9,161 bases of DNA from Promethearchaeota archaeon (GTDB taxonomy: Archaea; Asgardarchaeota; Lokiarchaeia; Sigynarchaeales; SOKP01): NCBI GenBank assembly GCA_016839655.1, contig JAEOTW010000361.1, forward strand, positions 1 to 9,161, given 5' to 3'. Position numbers and translations under genes: made by a program. This document shows positions 6,961-9,161 of this stretch, piece after piece (within the stretch, counting starts at the first letter, position 1; the number at the start of each line of letters is the position of its first letter). The notes beneath the pieces were generated by a model, which saw nothing but the letters and a program-made list of their open reading frames with translations, searched no databases and was not told where the DNA came from.

Positions 6961-7057
6961 TCGAAGTAATTAATATTGGAATGAATTTCACTTTTTTGAT
7001 TTATAATAGGTTAATTTTAATAATGTAAGCTCAATAAATAACATAAGAAGAAATTAC

Positions 7058-7105
7058 AATATAATCAAAATTACACCTTAAAATAAAAATCTACATTATT
7101 GGTGA
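7058..7105 (+). promoter_or_regulatory. TATA-like box and Shine-Dalgarno of the PAC2 gene
   Basis: CAATATAATC (7058-7067) would place a transcript start near 7088. GGTGA at 7101-7105, part of the GGAGGTGAT consensus, sits five bases before ATG 7111 and marks it as the start rather than the in-frame TTG at 7099 or GTG at 7102. Confidence 0.45.
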
Positions 7106-7110
7106 AAAAT

Positions 7111-7902
7111 ATGGTAAAAAAGGAATACATTTGCGAGAAAGGTAAGAGATCCAGCATTATAATTGAGGATTTAACAGTTGAAATTAAAGAGGGTGCCACA
7201 TTTGTTATAGGTTTTGCGGGAATTGGGTTAATAGGACCTATTGTTGCCAATACACTTATTGAACAACTTCCTGATATGAAAGAAATTGGTTTTGTTACAT
7301 CTGAGTATCTACCCCCCATTTCAGTATTCTATGCGGGAGTTTTAAAACATCCATTTAGATTATTATATTCTCCAGCAAAAAACTTGATTGTGGGTATTTG
7401 TGAAGTTCCATTTCAGATTCCAACAGCATACAACGACTTAAGTAAAACGATTTGTAACTGGGCTCTATCTGAGGATGTTAAAGCAAAGGAGATTGTAATT
7501 TTCCAAGGGATTCCTCAAAGAGGTATTATAGATGAATATCCTGTCTATTATGCCGCTGAAGAAGAGATGATGGAGCATCTTGAAAAGTTTGGGATTACTA
7601 AAGTCGAGAAAGGAATCATAGTGGGACCGGAAGCGACTATCTTGAACGAAGCATTGACAAATAGATTGGATGCTTATGCTTTATTCACACCAGTCTTAGA
7701 AATTCCTACTCCAGAGGGGGCTGCCAGTATTTTGAAAGTTCTAAATAAAATATATGAATTAACCATTGATACAGCTGCCCTTATAGAACAAGGAAAGGAA
7801 ATTAAAGCTAAGATGCTGGAACTAGCTCAGAAAGCACAGCAATATCAACAACAGCAACAATTACCTGGAACTGGAAAAGAATATACTGGCTATTTTCAAT
7901 AA
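7111..7902 (+). CDS. PAC2-family protein (proteasome assembly chaperone homolog)
   Basis: The 263-residue product matches the archaeal PAC2 family: GFAGIGLIGPIVANTLIEQL (34-53) is the glycine-rich first block, IVIFQGIP (128-135) the central strand, then IIVGPEATILNEA (169-181), and PTPEGAASILKVLNKI (199-214) the C-terminal helix. Archaeal relatives PbaA and PbaB are homologs of eukaryotic proteasome assembly chaperones; PbaA binds the 20S alpha ring through a C-terminal hydrophobic-Tyr-X (HbYX) motif. Here a coiled-coil-like helix (about 225-245) leads into a Gln-rich stretch (QQYQQQQQ) and a flexible tail ending Y-F-Q. That is HbYX-like, with Phe in place of Tyr. The protein is cytoplasmic with no membrane segment. 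A role in proteasome assembly or capping is inferred; PAC2 proteins outside proteasome work also exist. It is a single gene, divergent from the suf operon and followed by T-runs. Confidence 0.85.
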   Translation: MVKKEYICEKGKRSSIIIEDLTVEIKEGATFVIGFAGIGLIGPIVANTLIEQLPDMKEIGFVTSEYLPPISVFYAGVLKHPFRLLYSPAKNLIVGICEVPFQIPTAYNDLSKTICNWALSEDVKAKEIVIFQGIPQRGIIDEYPVYYAAEEEMMEHLEKFGITKVEKGIIVGPEATILNEALTNRLDAYALFTPVLEIPTPEGAASILKVLNKIYELTIDTAALIEQGKEIKAKMLELAQKAQQYQQQQQLPGTGKEYTGYFQ

Positions 7903-7910
7903 GATAATAA

Positions 7911-7963
7911 TTTTTTTTAAAATTTTTTGAATTTAGTTTCTATTTCTTATTCCATTTTTTTTT
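7911..7963 (+). terminator. T-run terminator after the PAC2 gene
   Basis: Eight bases past the PAC2 stop, T-runs of eight (7911-7918), six (7923-7928) and nine (7955-7963) follow one another. Oligo-T tracts are the usual archaeal intrinsic termination signal. The remaining gap to the ferredoxin holds only its promoter-like sequence. Confidence 0.55.
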
Positions 7964-8056
7964 AATAAATATCTAATTCTGTTCGGGCAATTATTGATAT
8001 TCTATAAAAAATAATTTTATAATAAACTTGATTTTTGATTAAATAGATGCTTAAAG

Positions 8057-8085
8057 CTATATAAAAAAATAATACCTCAGGTAAT
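8057..8085 (+). promoter_or_regulatory. TATA-like box and Shine-Dalgarno of the ferredoxin gene
   Basis: CTATATAAAAAAAT (8057-8070) is a good TATA box. AGGTAAT (8079-8085) is one mismatch from AGGTGAT and sits upstream of the ATT at 8091 at normal ribosome-binding distance. If this TATA box is used, the transcript could begin too close to the start to include the SD; an earlier box around 8036-8046 would keep it. Confidence 0.4.
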
Positions 8086-8090
8086 TTACC

Positions 8091-8531
8091 ATTAAAGAAA
8101 AATTTATTCCTGTTCAGATTGATCAAGAACAATGTGTAAGGTGTGAGCGCTGTATGCGAGCGTGTAAGGCTAAAGCAATATATTTTGAACATGGAATCAG
8201 AAAAGTTGATTATGTTGTTTGCAAAGCATGTTTGAATTGCGTTCAAGTTTGCCCGAGAAATGCTATAGAAGTAACCTCAATAACAAGTCCCGATCAAATT
8301 GTGAGTATTAAAATCGACCATGAGAAATGTAATCTTTGTGAAATATGTCTTGATGAAAATGGAAAATTCTGTCCTAAAAACCTGTTCTATAAAGACATAG
8401 TTACAAAAGTAGGACGAAAAGAGGAAGGAATTAGATATAAATATAGGGAAATTGCTAAATGTAAAAGTTGTTGTAAATGTGTAGTTCACTGTCCAGAAGG
8501 CGCAATTGAGCCTGTTACATTTGAAGCTTAA
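8091..8531 (+). CDS. Polyferredoxin with four [4Fe-4S] motifs (non-standard ATT start)
   Basis: The 146-residue product (counted from ATT 8091) is an electron carrier with four cysteine motifs: C15-x2-C18-x2-C21-x3-C25, C44-x2-C47-x2-C50-x3-C54-P, C80-x2-C83-x2-C86-x7-C94-P and C124-x2-C127-x2-C130-x3-C134-P. By ferredoxin rules, motifs 1 with 2 and 3 with 4 would hold two clusters each. The third motif has four extra residues before its last Cys, and C128 is an extra cysteine. The first ATG in frame (8154) falls inside motif 1 and would delete three of its four cysteines, so it is not the true start. The frame is open back to a stop at 8082-8084 and offers only ATT codons (8091, 8106, 8118). 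ATT 8091 has an SD-like AGGTAAT before it. Likely partners are the AOR and the convergent flavoprotein; this is inferred. Confidence 0.85.
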   Translation: MKEKFIPVQIDQEQCVRCERCMRACKAKAIYFEHGIRKVDYVVCKACLNCVQVCPRNAIEVTSITSPDQIVSIKIDHEKCNLCEICLDENGKFCPKNLFYKDIVTKVGRKEEGIRYKYREIAKCKSCCKCVVHCPEGAIEPVTFEA

Positions 8532-8538
8532 AAGAATC

Positions 8539-9093
8539 TTAGAGATCTTTAAATTTATTAAGGATTAGAGGTTTAATTTCTGAAAATTCTGATATAACAA
8601 CTATTCCTTCCATTTTCTTTAATTTTTCTATGTTCTCAAGTTCAATATCTCTGATTTTTAATACTAAAGGGCTCCCATCTGGTCGAGAAGTTACTATTGG
8701 CTCAGTATCTTGATCTGAAGGGAATATATATACCTTCTGTCCTCCTTTAATCGCTTGAGCAACACAATTGGTAATAAGAGTATCTGCAATACCGTGTACT
8801 ATCTTGGCAACGCTATTAGCAGAAACAGGACATACTAAAAACATATCATAATTTCCAAGTTGTAGAGGTCCCGCATAGAATGGAATGTTCGGTGTTTTTT
8901 CTACTTTCACTTTTTTGACTGTATCAGAGAGAGCTAACCACTTTTTGTACCATTTCACAACCGCAGCACCTTCTTTTGATAAAATTACTGTCAAATCAAT
9001 TTCATAATTTTCTTGCAAATCTTTCATTAAATTGATTGATTCTTGAAGCACATATCCAGTACCAGTTATGCCCCACATTATTTTTTTTGTCAT
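8539..9093 (-). CDS. Archaeoflavoprotein (AfpA / MJ0208-DmrB type), FMN-binding
   Basis: The 184-residue product belongs to the flavoprotein (HFCD/UbiX-like) superfamily. It has the family opening IMWGITGTG (5-13), a central CPVSANSVAKIVHGIADTLITN (88-109) that forms the flavin site, and KVYIFPSD (120-127). The segment PFYAGPLQLGNYD (71-83) points to the MJ0208/DmrB side of the archaeoflavoproteins. Known relatives bind FMN: A. fulgidus AfpA takes electrons from reduced ferredoxin, and methanosarcinal DmrB reduces dihydromethanopterin. The substrate here is not determined by sequence. The usual APAT before AN is CPVS here. Start: ATG 9093 matches the family N-terminus and has GTGA upstream; a TTG at 9114 would add seven residues. 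It ends seven bases from the ferredoxin stop, tail to tail. Confidence 0.88.
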   Translation of the reverse strand: MTKKIMWGITGTGYVLQESINLMKDLQENYEIDLTVILSKEGAAVVKWYKKWLALSDTVKKVKVEKTPNIPFYAGPLQLGNYDMFLVCPVSANSVAKIVHGIADTLITNCVAQAIKGGQKVYIFPSDQDTEPIVTSRPDGSPLVLKIRDIELENIEKLKKMEGIVVISEFSEIKPLILNKFKDL

Positions 9094-9137
9094 AATTTTC
9101 ACATTTTTATCCAATAAGAAGAATTAATAATTTAGGC

Positions 9138-9152
9138 AAAATAAATATTTAA
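9138..9152 (-). promoter_or_regulatory. TATA-like box of the archaeoflavoprotein gene
   Basis: Read on the minus strand, ATTAAATATTTATTT lies about 50 bases before the ATG at 9093 and would place a transcript start near 9120, leaving a leader of some 25 bases that contains the GTGA ahead of the ATG. Confidence 0.4.
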
Positions 9153-9161
9153 TGATAATAT

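Noticed and set aside
6877..7110. A short ATG frame of about 15 codons near 6980 in the divergent region
   Set aside because: Too short, Ile/Leu/Phe-rich and without a ribosome-binding site; the region is better read as two divergent promoters.
7962..8246. A 94-codon minus-strand frame across the ferredoxin start
   Set aside because: It is antisense to the first two cluster motifs and the ferredoxin promoter; composition is that of AT-rich spacer.
8154..8531. Ferredoxin starting at the first ATG
   Set aside because: That start would remove three of the four cysteines in the first cluster motif, although the upstream codons encode a perfect motif in frame.
1..9161. tRNA, rRNA, CRISPR array, insertion sequence or defence system
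   Set aside because: No cloverleaf with a T-arm motif, no spaced repeats and no transposase, nuclease or integrase motif was seen on either strand. Reading by eye could miss a diverged tRNA.

Overview
The window is very AT-rich and gene-dense, and it reads as archaeal. Its gene set includes a tungsten-type aldehyde:ferredoxin oxidoreductase (AOR), a PAC2-family proteasome-assembly chaperone homolog, a minimal SufB/SufC pair, an archaeoflavoprotein and a four-cluster ferredoxin. Several genes have TATA-like boxes, and several starts are preceded by fragments of the GGAGGTGAT Shine-Dalgarno (SD) consensus. The combination fits an anaerobic archaeon. An Asgard (Lokiarchaeia-like) lineage is my guess from composition and gene style; nothing in the window proves it.

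Layout, left to right. (1) 2-361 (+): the C-terminal end of a von Willebrand factor A (vWA) domain protein cut by the window edge. (2) 472-1404 (+): a zinc ribbon, one transmembrane helix and a transglutaminase-like domain. Its promoter region holds a 12-bp direct repeat. (3) 1401-1682 (-): a small unknown helical protein sharing a TTAA double stop with gene 2. (4) 1885-2400 (-): a CxxC peroxiredoxin-like protein, divergent from (5) 2577-4421 (+), the AOR. (6) 6876 down to 4448 (-): a compact operon sufC-sufB-winged-helix regulator. (7) 7111-7902 (+): a PAC2 protein with a Q-rich tail and a C-terminal Tyr-Phe-Gln. (8) 8091-8531 (+): a polyferredoxin with four cluster motifs that lacks a normal start codon. 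(9) 8539-9093 (-): an AfpA/MJ0208-type flavoprotein, tail to tail with the ferredoxin.

Most of the window concerns iron-sulfur and low-potential redox chemistry. SufBC would build Fe-S clusters, which the AOR (one cluster) and the ferredoxin (four clusters) would use. The AOR family reduces ferredoxin, and archaeoflavoproteins of the AfpA/DmrB group accept electrons from reduced ferredoxin. The peroxiredoxin would protect such oxygen-sensitive enzymes. The co-transcribed winged-helix protein is the natural candidate for a local regulator. These links are inferred from family knowledge and gene order.

I see no RNA gene, CRISPR array or insertion sequence. No gene-free stretch exceeds about 225 bases. 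The points most worth a second look are the ferredoxin's apparent AUU start, the regulator inside the suf operon, and the HbYX-like tail of the PAC2 protein.
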